Below are positions 1 through 9,157 of a stretch of 64,000 nt of DNA, piece after piece. The position numbers were made by a program, and so were the translations under genes. The notes beneath the pieces were generated by a model. That model was not told the origin of the DNA. It made no database searches and was given only the letters and a program-made list of their open reading frames with translations. Source of the DNA: Sphingomonas tagetis (lineage in GTDB: Bacteria; Pseudomonadota; Alphaproteobacteria; Sphingomonadales; Sphingomonadaceae); NCBI RefSeq assembly GCF_024211275.1, contig NZ_JAMLDX010000008.1:1-64000 (forward strand). Direction: 5' to 3'. Numbering within the stretch: the first letter of the stretch is position 1; the number at the start of each line of letters is the position of its first letter.

Positions 1-100
1 TGGGCACTGGCGTGCCGGTCAGGGCACGCCAGCGGGACTTGAGCTCGTCCGATGCCATCTCGTCCAGCTGGCCAAGCTGGCGCTCCAGCTCCGCGCTCAC
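1..100 (-). CDS. DUF2924-family protein, N-terminal fragment
   Basis: Reading from a GTG at 100, the frame stays open to the window edge and gives VSAELERQLGQLDEMASDEL and then KSRWRALTGTPVP. The Leu-rich start followed by an E-L-x-x-R-W-x-x-L-x-G-T-x-x-P stretch is the usual N-terminus of DUF2924 proteins. The GTG overlaps the TGA of the upstream DUF3489 gene (GTGA), so the two are probably translated together, and this gene pair is common in alphaproteobacteria. The family has no established function; some members are found near phage-like or recombinase genes. Only about 33 residues are visible. Confidence 0.6.
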   Translation of the reverse strand, partial: MSAELERQLGQLDEMASDELKSRWRALTGTPVP

Positions 101-594
101 GCGGCAATCGTGTAGCAGGTGTCCGAGCCGCGCTTGCCGCGCTCGATGGCATGGCCCTTTTTGCGCAGGCCGGTGAGCGCCGCGCGCGTCGTGTGCGGCA
201 GCCAGCCGGTGGCCTCGATCAGCTCGGGCAGCGTTGCACCGTCCGCGCGGCGCAGCAGGTCGAGCACCTTGGCGGACTTGCTGAGACGCGGGGTGGGCGC
301 GGTCGCGGGCTGCGAGGCATCGACCGCGCCACCGGCGTCGCCGCTATCGATCGCAGCGCGGCCGGCGTCGGTCAGGAACATGCCGAAACCCACGCCGTCA
401 TCGCTGCGGTAGAGGCTGGGTTTATCACTGGTCTCGCGCTCCTCGGCGAAGCCGCGCTTGAGCAGTGCGTCGATCGCCTTCGCCTTGCGCTTGTCGTCGC
501 TGGTGATGGTGTCGGGCAGCGGGTAGAGGCTGCCACTCTCCCGCTGCGCCGCGGTCGAGAGCAGGATTAGTTGCATGTCGTTCAGCTTGGGCAT
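97..594 (-). CDS. DUF3489 domain-containing protein
   Basis: A 165-residue protein. The N-terminal half (MPKLNDMQLILLSTAAQRES) resembles the usual DUF3489 opening. The C-terminal part, about 105-165, reads as a winged-helix-like fold (SKSAKVLDLLRRADGATLPE, then TGWLPHTTRAALTGLRKKG), which is the DUF3489 signature. AGGAG lies 5-10 nt before the ATG. It overlaps the downstream DUF2924 start by GTGA. Its role is unknown; DNA binding is plausible from the helix-turn-helix-like C-terminus but is inference. Confidence 0.8.
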   Translation of the reverse strand: MPKLNDMQLILLSTAAQRESGSLYPLPDTITSDDKRKAKAIDALLKRGFAEERETSDKPSLYRSDDGVGFGMFLTDAGRAAIDSGDAGGAVDASQPATAPTPRLSKSAKVLDLLRRADGATLPELIEATGWLPHTTRAALTGLRKKGHAIERGKRGSDTCYTIAA

Positions 595-1027
595 GGTGGT
601 CTCCTGATGGGAGACAGCACCGTGCCGCTCCCACCAGCTACGGCCCCGCGGTTCACCACCGGCGGGGTCGGCGGCCGTGCTCAGGCAGGTCGCCGCGACT
701 CAGTCTGTGACCTGCTGTTCGCTCTGTTGTGGGAGGAAGTCGAGCATAAGAATGCATATACCAATCGCCGCACCCGACTAGCTGGGCCATAGCGGAGACT
801 TTCGTCGATCCAGTCTGAATCTCACCGCGTCCTTATTTGAAATGCCTCCCCAGGTCCGTCGCTGATCGAGCTCAATCATCCTCGGCAGGGTCGGGCGCCC
901 GGTCCTCAGCAACAGCTCTGACAAGAGTTCCGCCTTGCTCGCGTGCGAAAGCGTATCGCCTGCCGCCAAGCTGGTCTCCGCTGTAGCGTCGCGCATGTTC
1001 GTCGCGCTGGCCGGAAATTCTTCAAGT
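595..1027. other. Intergenic stretch with no convincing gene
   Basis: About 430 bases between the DUF3489 start and the DUF779 stop. A minus-strand frame (778-1113) is open but runs through the DUF779 coding end in another frame and has no recognisable motif. The 5' part presumably holds the DUF3489 promoter. No tRNA or terminator hairpin was recognised. Confidence 0.4.
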
Positions 1028-1411
1028 CTAAGCGTCATCAAGGAAACAGTCGCTGACCGGCCGGCAACTTGCGACGACTTTGGACCGCGTGAGAAATCGC
1101 TTCTCTCGCCCATTGTCGAGACTGAACATCCCGCCGCGGCCAGGCACCACGTCGAGGATTAGCTGCGTGTGCGCCCACGCCTCGCCCTGCGCGCGGCCAA
1201 TATAGACCGGCACGCCATCGACCTCGCCGAGCAAGATGTCGCTTTCTCCGATCCGGAACTCGCCCACCGGATAGCACATCGGCGACGAGCCATCGCAGCA
1301 CCCGCCCGATTGATGAAACAGGATCGGACCATGCTCCGTCCGGATTTCCGCGATCAGCGCGAGCGCGGCCGGGGTGGCGACGACGCGCGGCACGGTCTCC
1401 ACCCCGGACAC
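1028..1411 (-). CDS. DUF779 family protein, aldehyde dehydrogenase partner
   Basis: A 127-residue protein with the DUF779 hallmarks: ILFHQSGGCCDGSSPMCYP at about 30-48 (paired Cys plus a third Cys), then GEFRIGESDILLGEVDGVPVY and WAHTQLILDV. The Cys cluster suggests metal or thiol chemistry, but no activity is established. DUF779 genes are typically next to acetaldehyde/aldehyde dehydrogenase genes, and here the start is 3 nt from the dehydrogenase stop, so they form one operon. After the conserved FLTRS the last residues (KVVASCRPVSDCFLDDA) do not resemble the usual family tail, so the 3' end may have been replaced by recombination or frameshift. Confidence 0.85.
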   Translation of the reverse strand: MSGVETVPRVVATPAALALIAEIRTEHGPILFHQSGGCCDGSSPMCYPVGEFRIGESDILLGEVDGVPVYIGRAQGEAWAHTQLILDVVPGRGGMFSLDNGREKRFLTRSKVVASCRPVSDCFLDDA

Positions 1412-1413
1412 CT

Positions 1414-2937
<1,524 letters not shown>

Positions 2938-3041
2938 GTGGCTGATCCTCTTCCTGCATGTCGCGCCTGTGCGGCGTCGAGCATCAGGCTAGCGCGGCGA
3001 CGGTGGCTGGGAAGCGGGGCGCGGGGAAATACATCGCCATG

Positions 3042-3059
3042 TGTCTCGGCAGCGAGACA
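3042..3059. promoter_or_regulatory. Palindrome TGTCTCG-N4-CGAGACA, probable regulator binding site
   Basis: A perfect 7-bp inverted repeat with a 4-bp spacer lies about 105 bp upstream of the aldehyde dehydrogenase ATG and just after the regulator's stop codon. The TGT...ACA layout is typical of sites bound by Fis-type helix-turn-helix regulators such as AcoR relatives. The GAF-Fis protein encoded next door is the obvious candidate (inference). No convincing sigma-54 promoter (TGGCAC-N5-TTGC) was seen between it and the gene. Confidence 0.55.
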
Positions 3060-3071
3060 GTTGGCGCTCGC

Positions 3072-4028
3072 TTAGTCCGTTACCCCGGCGCGGGCCATCC
3101 GACGATAGAGCGTCGCCCGACCGATGCCGAGCTGTCTGGCGGCACGGCTCGCATTGCCGTCCGTCTGCGCCAGCGCGCGGCGCAGCACCGCGCGCTCGGC
3201 ATCCTCGAACGACGTGTCAGCGCCGCTGCCGAGCAACTGCGCAACTGGGCGGGGGCGCGAAAGTGCGGCGTCGTCCAACCCGAGCCGAATCCGCGCTGCC
3301 CGGCTCGCGCCGATGACGAGGTCGTCGCGGTCGACCGCCAGCAGCGCGCTGCCACGCACCATGTCGTCGGCCAGAAAGACGAACCGCGCGCCGTCGAACC
3401 CACGGCAAAAATAATCGCGCTCGATGCGCCGCGCCGCATCTCGGACCAGCGCGCCGATCATCTCGCTCATCGCCGGGCCATGATCCGCGCGACAGCTCGA
3501 GACGTCCAGCGCAGCGATCAGTTGCCCCTGCTCGTCATGCACTGGCGCATCCATGCAGCTCATGCCGATATTGCGGCCAGCGAAATGCTGATCGCGATGG
3601 ATAACGAGCGGTCGGTTCTCGACCAGGCACGTTCCGATGCCATTGGTGCCTTCCTGCGCCTCGCTCCAGCTGGCGCCCTCGACGAGGCCAACGCGCTCGA
3701 AATCGTCCGCGTCGCCCGCGCAGACGCGGCGTTCCAGGATCGTGCCGTTGCGGTCGCTCAGCACCACGCCGCAGCCGGTGCGCCCGACATTGCGGAACAC
3801 GTCGTCCAGCACCGGTCGCGCCACCGCCAGCAAGCCATCGTGCGACTCGCGCAGCACCTCGATGCCACGCTGATTGAGCCTCGGCCGAACGGCGCGGTCG
3901 GTCGGATCGAGGCCGTGATGAAGCGCCGAGCGGCACCAGGATGCGACCAGCGCCGAGCGGCCCGCGCTGCTGGGCGAGGCGACGGCGCCGAGCACGACCC
4001 CGGCATGGTCCGCGACGTTGCGAGTCAT
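3072..4028 (-). CDS. GAF-Fis transcriptional regulator, AcoR-like but lacking the AAA+ domain
   Basis: A 318-residue regulator. An N-terminal segment with SWCRSALHHGLDP, as in AcoR proteins, is followed by a GAF sensor domain at about 60-200 (EGTNGIGTCLVENRPLVIH, then IGMSCMDAPVHD) and a Fis-type helix-turn-helix at the C-terminus (ALAQTDGNASRAARQLGIGR, then ATLYRRM). The sigma-54 AAA+ domain with GAFTGA is absent; the linker instead holds only a short PAS-like stretch. I chose the ATG at 4028 because AGGAG precedes it by 5 nt and it clears the upstream porin stop; an upstream start at 4073 is possible. It probably controls the downstream aldehyde dehydrogenase through the palindrome at 3042. 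Confidence 0.85.
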   Translation of the reverse strand: MTRNVADHAGVVLGAVASPSSAGRSALVASWCRSALHHGLDPTDRAVRPRLNQRGIEVLRESHDGLLAVARPVLDDVFRNVGRTGCGVVLSDRNGTILERRVCAGDADDFERVGLVEGASWSEAQEGTNGIGTCLVENRPLVIHRDQHFAGRNIGMSCMDAPVHDEQGQLIAALDVSSCRADHGPAMSEMIGALVRDAARRIERDYFCRGFDGARFVFLADDMVRGSALLAVDRDDLVIGASRAARIRLGLDDAALSRPRPVAQLLGSGADTSFEDAERAVLRRALAQTDGNASRAARQLGIGRATLYRRMARAGVTD

Positions 4029-4069
4029 TGGCTCTCCTGTGGCAAGGCTCGCGCGCTTGCCGGACGAAG

Positions 4070-5269
4070 TCAATCGAACAGGTCGAACGAAATCTCCGAA
4101 CGGATGCCGAGCACCAGCGCGTCGGCGACGGTCGGGTCGGCGGACGGGCGGCGGATGTAGTGGAGGTTGGGCTGGACGGCGAGCCAGGGGGTGAGCTGGG
4201 TGCGGTAGGTGGCTTCGAGCGCGACCTCGGCGGGCGACGCACCGGTCAGCGTGCGATAGGGTTCGGCAGTGAAGGCGGCGGCGACCGCGATGCCGAATTC
4301 GTCCTCGCCGCGGCCGGGGATCCAGCCGGTGAATTTGAGGCCGGCGCTGGCGAAGAAATCGAACATGTTGAACCGGCCGCTTGCCGTGCCCAACCGGGCA
4401 AAGCCGTCGATCTTGCCGTCGGGCTGGTGCGCAAGCGGGAGTTCGGCGCGGATATAGGTGCCCGAATTGCCGCGCTCGGCGCCGCTGCCGTCGGTCAGCT
4501 CGAAGGCTGCGGTGTAGCGCCAGTGGCCGATCAGGACCTTGCCTTCACCCCCGGCGAGCGGGGCCTGCACTTCGCCGACCAGCAGCGCACCCTCGTCCTT
4601 GCCCAGGCGGATGACCGCGTGCGCGGGGCGATTGGGGTCGTTCGGCACGCCGTCGAGGATCGCGGCGCGCACGACCCAGCCTTCCGCCGGCTCGATCTGC
4701 AGCCGCGCGGCGAGCGAAGTCGAGGGGAAGATCGACGGGCCGTTCCGGCCGCTCTGCGCGAAATCGGTGCCGATGCCGTGCGGACTGCTGACGAACAGGC
4801 TCGAGGCGTCGAGCGCGTCGAATTCGGAATTGAGATCGTACAGACCGACGCGCAGCGATGCCTTGTCGCCGATCTTCTGGTCGAGCCACGCTTCGTAGAG
4901 GCGCACGGCGCGGGTACCGGTTTCGATGTTGCTCACCGCCTGCGCGTCGCCGACCAGGTCGCTGATCGAGTTGCCGTTGTTGTAGAGGCCGTAAACGCCG
5001 AGGCTCGCGCCGGTCCAGCCGGTCAGCCGCTCGAGATCCGCGCCGAGGACGACGTCGAAATTGTCGAGATAGCGCGCGCCGCGCTGGAGCCCGCCTGCCG
5101 CATTGCCCGTCACCTCGGCGGTGTAGGTCAGCTCGAGCGAGATCGGACCGCTACCCTCGCTTTCTTCGTCACCGGCATGGGTGTGGCTGTGCGAACGTTC
5201 CGCTTCCATGCACGGCGGCGGTGCGCCTTCGAGTGAGGCGGTGGCAAGCGCGAGCGACTGCAGGAACAT
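4070..5269 (-). CDS. OprB-type carbohydrate-selective porin
   Basis: About 399 residues. The mature part begins with SLELTYTAEVTGNAAGGLQR and continues through YLDNFDVVLGADLERLTGW, LYEAWLDQKIGDKASLRVG and SSPHGIGTDFAQSGRNGPSI, a pattern typical of OprB outer-membrane porins. The ATG at 5269 overlaps the preceding porin stop as TGATG, indicating translational coupling, and opens a signal-like sequence (MFLQSLALATASLEGAPPP). Just after it is a His-rich patch (SHSHTHAG) that may bind metal. It sits in an operon with another porin and a CitMHS transporter, so its substrate may be an organic acid or acid-metal complex rather than a sugar (inference). Confidence 0.8.
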   Translation of the reverse strand: MFLQSLALATASLEGAPPPCMEAERSHSHTHAGDEESEGSGPISLELTYTAEVTGNAAGGLQRGARYLDNFDVVLGADLERLTGWTGASLGVYGLYNNGNSISDLVGDAQAVSNIETGTRAVRLYEAWLDQKIGDKASLRVGLYDLNSEFDALDASSLFVSSPHGIGTDFAQSGRNGPSIFPSTSLAARLQIEPAEGWVVRAAILDGVPNDPNRPAHAVIRLGKDEGALLVGEVQAPLAGGEGKVLIGHWRYTAAFELTDGSGAERGNSGTYIRAELPLAHQPDGKIDGFARLGTASGRFNMFDFFASAGLKFTGWIPGRGEDEFGIAVAAAFTAEPYRTLTGASPAEVALEATYRTQLTPWLAVQPNLHYIRRPSADPTVADALVLGIRSEISFDLFD

Positions 5270-6606
5270 CAGAAATTCACCAGGAAGTTGAGCCGCACGC
5301 GATCGAGCCAATCGTGCGGCTGGTTGGTACCCGCATAGAGCGCGTCGAGCGGGCGGTAATGATAGTAGACGATGTTGAGCACGACATCCTTGACCGGCAC
5401 GAACCCGACATCGAGGCCGTGCAGCTTGTAGTTGGTAGCGAGCGCGAGGTTGTCGTTGGTGAAGGCGGCGAACACCGCGTCCACGCCGACCTGCGAAAAA
5501 TTGTACGCGACGCGCCAGTCGCCACGCTGCGCGGTGCGTCCGGCGGCGAGTTCGAGGTTGAAGCCGGTGTCGGCGGCGACGGCTGCGTCGAGATTCTTCA
5601 CATAGTTGGCAGTCAAGGTGACCGGCCAGCGCGGATCGGCGCCACGCCAGGTGAGGCTGGCGATGCCGTCGAGCAGGTGGAAGTCGGAGAGATAGCGCCC
5701 GCCTACGATCAGGTTGCTGCGGAAATCGCCGGCATCGGCCCCGCCCAGCGAATCGAGCCGATAATGATAATAGCCGCCAGCAAGGCTGAGTGAGAGCTGG
5801 CGCGACAGCGGCAGGCTGGCGACCAGCTGGCCGCCGAGCATGTCGCTGTCGCGCGCGGCCTGTGCCTCGTCGATGATGAAATAGATCGCGCGCGCGTCGA
5901 GCTTGGCGCCGCTACCCAGGTCGAGCGCATAGATCGCGCCGACGCCCTCCGGCACGATGTCGCTGTCCCACACAAGATCGGTGCGCTGAAAGATCTGCGG
6001 GAATTTGCCGGCATAGGCGGTGAGGCCGCCGCGCGTGTAGCGGATCCACGCCTGATCGAGCGATATATCGAGATCGTCGTCGAAATTGCCGAGTGTGATG
6101 TCGGTCGAGTTGGGATCGTCGGGGTCGCCGGTGGCGAGCTGCGCGCCGATGGTGAGGCCCGGCGCGACGGTATAGCTGGCGCGGATGCGCACGCGCAGCA
6201 CGCTGCGCCAGCGATCGCGGGCATCGCCGTCGCCAAAGTTGAGTTCCTCGCGCACGCGCAGGTCGCCGCCGACGTCGAGCCCCGGGATGCGGAACGGGCC
6301 GGTGGTCGCGGGCGCCGTGGCGACAGCGACGGCTTGCGGCGCTGGGGCGGGTGCTGCGGCGAGCGCGGTCGGCGGCGCGGCGGCGGGAGGGACAGGTGGC
6401 GTCGCGCGTTCGGCGCGAACCTGACGGAGCAGCTCGGCCTGCTCGGCAACCAGCGCCTCGAGTTGCTTGATGCGCTGTTGCTGATCGGTCAGTTGCCGCT
6501 CGAGCGTGTCGAGCCGGACGTCCTGCGCCAGCGCGGGACTGGCGGCGCTGAGCGCGGTGGCGGCGAGCAGGACGAAGCGCACGGGAAGAACCGGATTCCT
6601 CCGCAT
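5269..6606 (-). CDS. Putative outer-membrane porin with N-terminal coiled coil
   Basis: 445 residues. A signal peptide ends near AASPALAQ. It is followed by a short coiled coil (VRLDTLERQLTDQQQRIKQL), a Pro/Ala-rich linker and a beta-barrel of alternating strands ending in Phe (RVRLNFLVNF), as expected for outer-membrane proteins. The motif GGDLRVREELNFGD opens the barrel, and YAGKFPQIFQRTDLVWDSD is typical of the 'putative porin' family found with organic-acid or polymer uptake genes. It starts 1 nt after the CitMHS stop (TGACATG) and overlaps the OprB-like gene at its end, so all three are cotranslated. Confidence 0.75.
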   Translation of the reverse strand: MRRNPVLPVRFVLLAATALSAASPALAQDVRLDTLERQLTDQQQRIKQLEALVAEQAELLRQVRAERATPPVPPAAAPPTALAAAPAPAPQAVAVATAPATTGPFRIPGLDVGGDLRVREELNFGDGDARDRWRSVLRVRIRASYTVAPGLTIGAQLATGDPDDPNSTDITLGNFDDDLDISLDQAWIRYTRGGLTAYAGKFPQIFQRTDLVWDSDIVPEGVGAIYALDLGSGAKLDARAIYFIIDEAQAARDSDMLGGQLVASLPLSRQLSLSLAGGYYHYRLDSLGGADAGDFRSNLIVGGRYLSDFHLLDGIASLTWRGADPRWPVTLTANYVKNLDAAVAADTGFNLELAAGRTAQRGDWRVAYNFSQVGVDAVFAAFTNDNLALATNYKLHGLDVGFVPVKDVVLNIVYYHYRPLDALYAGTNQPHDWLDRVRLNFLVNF

Positions 6607-6607
6607 G

Positions 6608-7996
6608 TCAGATTCCTTGCGGGGAAAAGAAGGGGAAGACCGCGCAGAGCAAGGCGGTCACCATCATCAAGAGGCAGATTAGCACCGCCCATTTGAGCGC
6701 GAATTTCTGGTGATCGCCAAATTCCACCCCGGCCAGCCCGACCAGCAGATAGGTCGAAGGCACCAGCGGGCTGAGCATGTGCACCGGCTGGCCGATAAGC
6801 GACGCGCGCGCCATCTCGACCTTGGTGATGCCATAACTTCCGGCCGCTTCCGATACGATCGGCAGTACGCCGAAGTAGAAGGCATCGTTCGAGATGAAGA
6901 AGGTGAACGGCATGCTGGCGATCGCGGTGATCGGCGCGAGATAGGGACCCCAATCGCGCGGGATGACCGCGAGGAAGCTGGCCGACATGGCGTCGACCAT
7001 GCCGGTGCCGCTCAGAATACCGGTGAAGATGCCCGCAGCGAAGATCAGCGAGACCACCGCCAGCACATTCTTGGCGTGTTCGGCGACGCGGCGGCGCTGC
7101 TCGTCTACGCTGGGATAGTTGATGATGAGCGCCAGCGCGAAGCCGATCATGAACAGCACCGGCAGCGGCAGAATCGCCATCACGAGGCTGGCCATCAGCG
7201 CGAGCGTCAGCAGCGCGTTCACCCATAACAGCTCAGGCCGCCGCAACGCCGCCGCGCCCTGTTCGGCCGGAAGCAGCGCCGATTCCTCCATCAGCCCGTC
7301 ATTGGCGAGTCCGTCGGGGGATGCATCCGAGCGGTCATGCCCCGCCGCATCCGACTGCGCGCGCGGGGCAAGCGCCAGCACACCGAGCCGGTCGCGTTCC
7401 CGCCGCCCGAGATGCCAAGCGAGCGCGATGACGCCAGCGATGCCCACGACCATCGCCGGGATCATCGGTACGAACACCTCTGCGGGATCGACCTGCAGCG
7501 CGCTGGCGGCGCGCGCCAGCGGCCCCCCCCACGGCGTCAGGTTCATCACGCCGCCCGCCAGCATCGTCACGCAGGTCAGGTTGAGCGCGTTCATCCCCAG
7601 TCGGCGATAGAGCGGCAGCATCGACGCGCAGACGATCATGTAGGTGGTCGAGCCATCGCCATCGAGCGAGACGAATGCGGCCAGCGCCGCCGTGCCCATC
7701 ACCACCTTCATCGGATCGCCGCCGACGAGCTTGAGAACCCGGCCGACGACCGGATCGAACAGCCCGGCGTCGATCATGATCCCGAAATAGAGGATTGCGA
7801 ACATCAGCATCGCGCCGGTCGGCGCCAGCGTCTTCACGCCCTCGAGCATCATCTTGCCCAGTTCGGGGCTGCCAAACCCGCCGATCAGCGCGAAGACGAT
7901 CGGCACGAGGATCAGTGCCACCATCGGCGACAACCGCTTGGTCATGATCAGCGCCATGAAGGTCAGCACCATGCCAAAGCCAAGCAGGGTCAACAC
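6608..7996 (-). CDS. CitMHS-family citrate/divalent metal:proton symporter
   Basis: About 462 residues with roughly 11-12 hydrophobic segments. Motifs include LEGVKTLAPTGAMLMFAILY, DGDGSTTYMI, TPWGGPLARAASAL and FISNDAFYFGVLP, all characteristic of CitMHS carriers that import citrate complexed with Mg2+ or Ca2+. A long hydrophilic loop (about 215-255) splits the two halves. I chose the GTG at 7996 because GGAG lies about 8 nt upstream and translation then begins directly with the first membrane helix; longer starts add a charged, Cys-containing extension. The two porin genes downstream should provide outer-membrane entry. Confidence 0.85.
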   Translation of the reverse strand: MLTLLGFGMVLTFMALIMTKRLSPMVALILVPIVFALIGGFGSPELGKMMLEGVKTLAPTGAMLMFAILYFGIMIDAGLFDPVVGRVLKLVGGDPMKVVMGTAALAAFVSLDGDGSTTYMIVCASMLPLYRRLGMNALNLTCVTMLAGGVMNLTPWGGPLARAASALQVDPAEVFVPMIPAMVVGIAGVIALAWHLGRRERDRLGVLALAPRAQSDAAGHDRSDASPDGLANDGLMEESALLPAEQGAAALRRPELLWVNALLTLALMASLVMAILPLPVLFMIGFALALIINYPSVDEQRRRVAEHAKNVLAVVSLIFAAGIFTGILSGTGMVDAMSASFLAVIPRDWGPYLAPITAIASMPFTFFISNDAFYFGVLPIVSEAAGSYGITKVEMARASLIGQPVHMLSPLVPSTYLLVGLAGVEFGDHQKFALKWAVLICLLMMVTALLCAVFPFFSPQGI

Positions 7997-8161
7997 CGGC
8001 CAATCTCCGTCATCGCGCCTCTCCGTTGGGCAAGCGGGTCCGGCGGCGCAGCGACGCTGCACCGGAGCCGCGGACGCAGCTGCGATTTTTCATTGGGGAT
8101 CCGATGCAGCGGGTCTCGGCCTGCGACGGTCCCGATCTTATTTAACCAGCCCCGCGTCAGC

Positions 8162-9088
8162 TCACGGCGCCGCCGTCTCCGGTCCCAATCCCTTACCGGA
8201 CTCATGCTCGAAAATGCCGACCAGCCGGCTCGCCATGTACAAATGTTTGGTCATGAGGATCGCACTCAGCTCGACGTCCCCCTCCATCAATGCCTCTAGG
8301 ATCTGGATGTGGCCGTCGTGCGAGCTCTGCATGCGCTCATCCGAATAATAGAGTTGATATTCCGCGACGCGCCGCAGCTGGTTCTGCCGCTGGATCGCCT
8401 CGATGAAGAACTCGTTGCCCGAGAAGGACACGATCGCTTCGTGCAGTTCTGCGTCGAGCTCGAACTCCTGCGTACTGTCGACGGACTCGCCACTGTCGCG
8501 CAGCCGCAAATGGGTATCGAGCATCCGCTGCACGCGATCGCGATCAATCCTGAAGCTGGGCAGGCGCATCGCCTGCGGCTCGATCGCCATCCGCATCTGA
8601 TAAGATGCGATATGCGCTTCGACGGTGTTGAGGATGCGGCGGAAGATCCAGCCATGCCCCTGGCTGCGGTCAACCATGCCCTCGTTGGACAAGCGCAGCA
8701 TGACCTTCATCAGCGTACCGCGCGTCGTCTGGTAACGGCGCAGCAGGTCGGTTTCCGTCACCTGCGCGGGAAGCTCGTCGGCGAACCGATCGCGCAGGAT
8801 GCGGTCGTGCAGCAGCTCGACCTCGCCCATCGGCAGGCCGATCGGCCGCTCGTCGAGCTGCTCCGGCCCGACGGTGAGCTCGTAACGCCCGCTTTCAGTG
8901 CGCGCCACGACGTCGCGCTGCACGAGCAGGTCGAGTGCCAGTCGCACCGGCGAGCGCGAGACCTGGAAATGCTCCGCCAGCGCCCGTTCGGTCAGCCGAT
9001 GCCCGATCGACCAGCCTTCGACCCGCGCCAGATTGATGATCTGCTGCGCAAGCCCGAACTGCAGCTTATTCCCTTTCGACGCGCTCAT
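8162..9088 (-). CDS. GntR-family transcriptional regulator with FCD-like effector domain
   Basis: 308 residues. An N-terminal winged helix (GHRLTERALAEHFQVSRSPV, residues about 29-48) is followed by a second winged-helix-like segment at about 95-155 (LLRRYQTTRGTLMKVMLRLS). A helical C-terminal domain has the His/Asp pattern of FCD proteins (ELDAELHEAIVSFSGNEFF, HDGHIQILEALMEGD). It lies upstream of the CitMHS-porin genes on the same strand, 165 bases away, so control of organic-acid uptake is likely (inference). The extra winged-helix segment makes it longer than the usual 220-240 residue FadR-type protein. Confidence 0.85.
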   Translation of the reverse strand: MSASKGNKLQFGLAQQIINLARVEGWSIGHRLTERALAEHFQVSRSPVRLALDLLVQRDVVARTESGRYELTVGPEQLDERPIGLPMGEVELLHDRILRDRFADELPAQVTETDLLRRYQTTRGTLMKVMLRLSNEGMVDRSQGHGWIFRRILNTVEAHIASYQMRMAIEPQAMRLPSFRIDRDRVQRMLDTHLRLRDSGESVDSTQEFELDAELHEAIVSFSGNEFFIEAIQRQNQLRRVAEYQLYYSDERMQSSHDGHIQILEALMEGDVELSAILMTKHLYMASRLVGIFEHESGKGLGPETAAP

Positions 9089-9157
9089 TTCGGTCCTCTG
9101 CTGATCGGCGAAACCGGGAGAGCGTACCGCCGGGGAGCGAGCAGGCCAATCATCGTC

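Noticed and set aside
778..1113. Minus-strand 111-codon frame near the DUF779 gene
   Set aside because: It overlaps the DUF779 coding end in another frame and has no ribosome-binding site or family motif. A shorter start at about 1038 cannot be fully excluded.
2938..3041. Sigma-54 promoter upstream of the aldehyde dehydrogenase
   Set aside because: No TGGCAC-N5-TTGC match was found, and the regulator lacks the AAA+ domain that sigma-54 needs.
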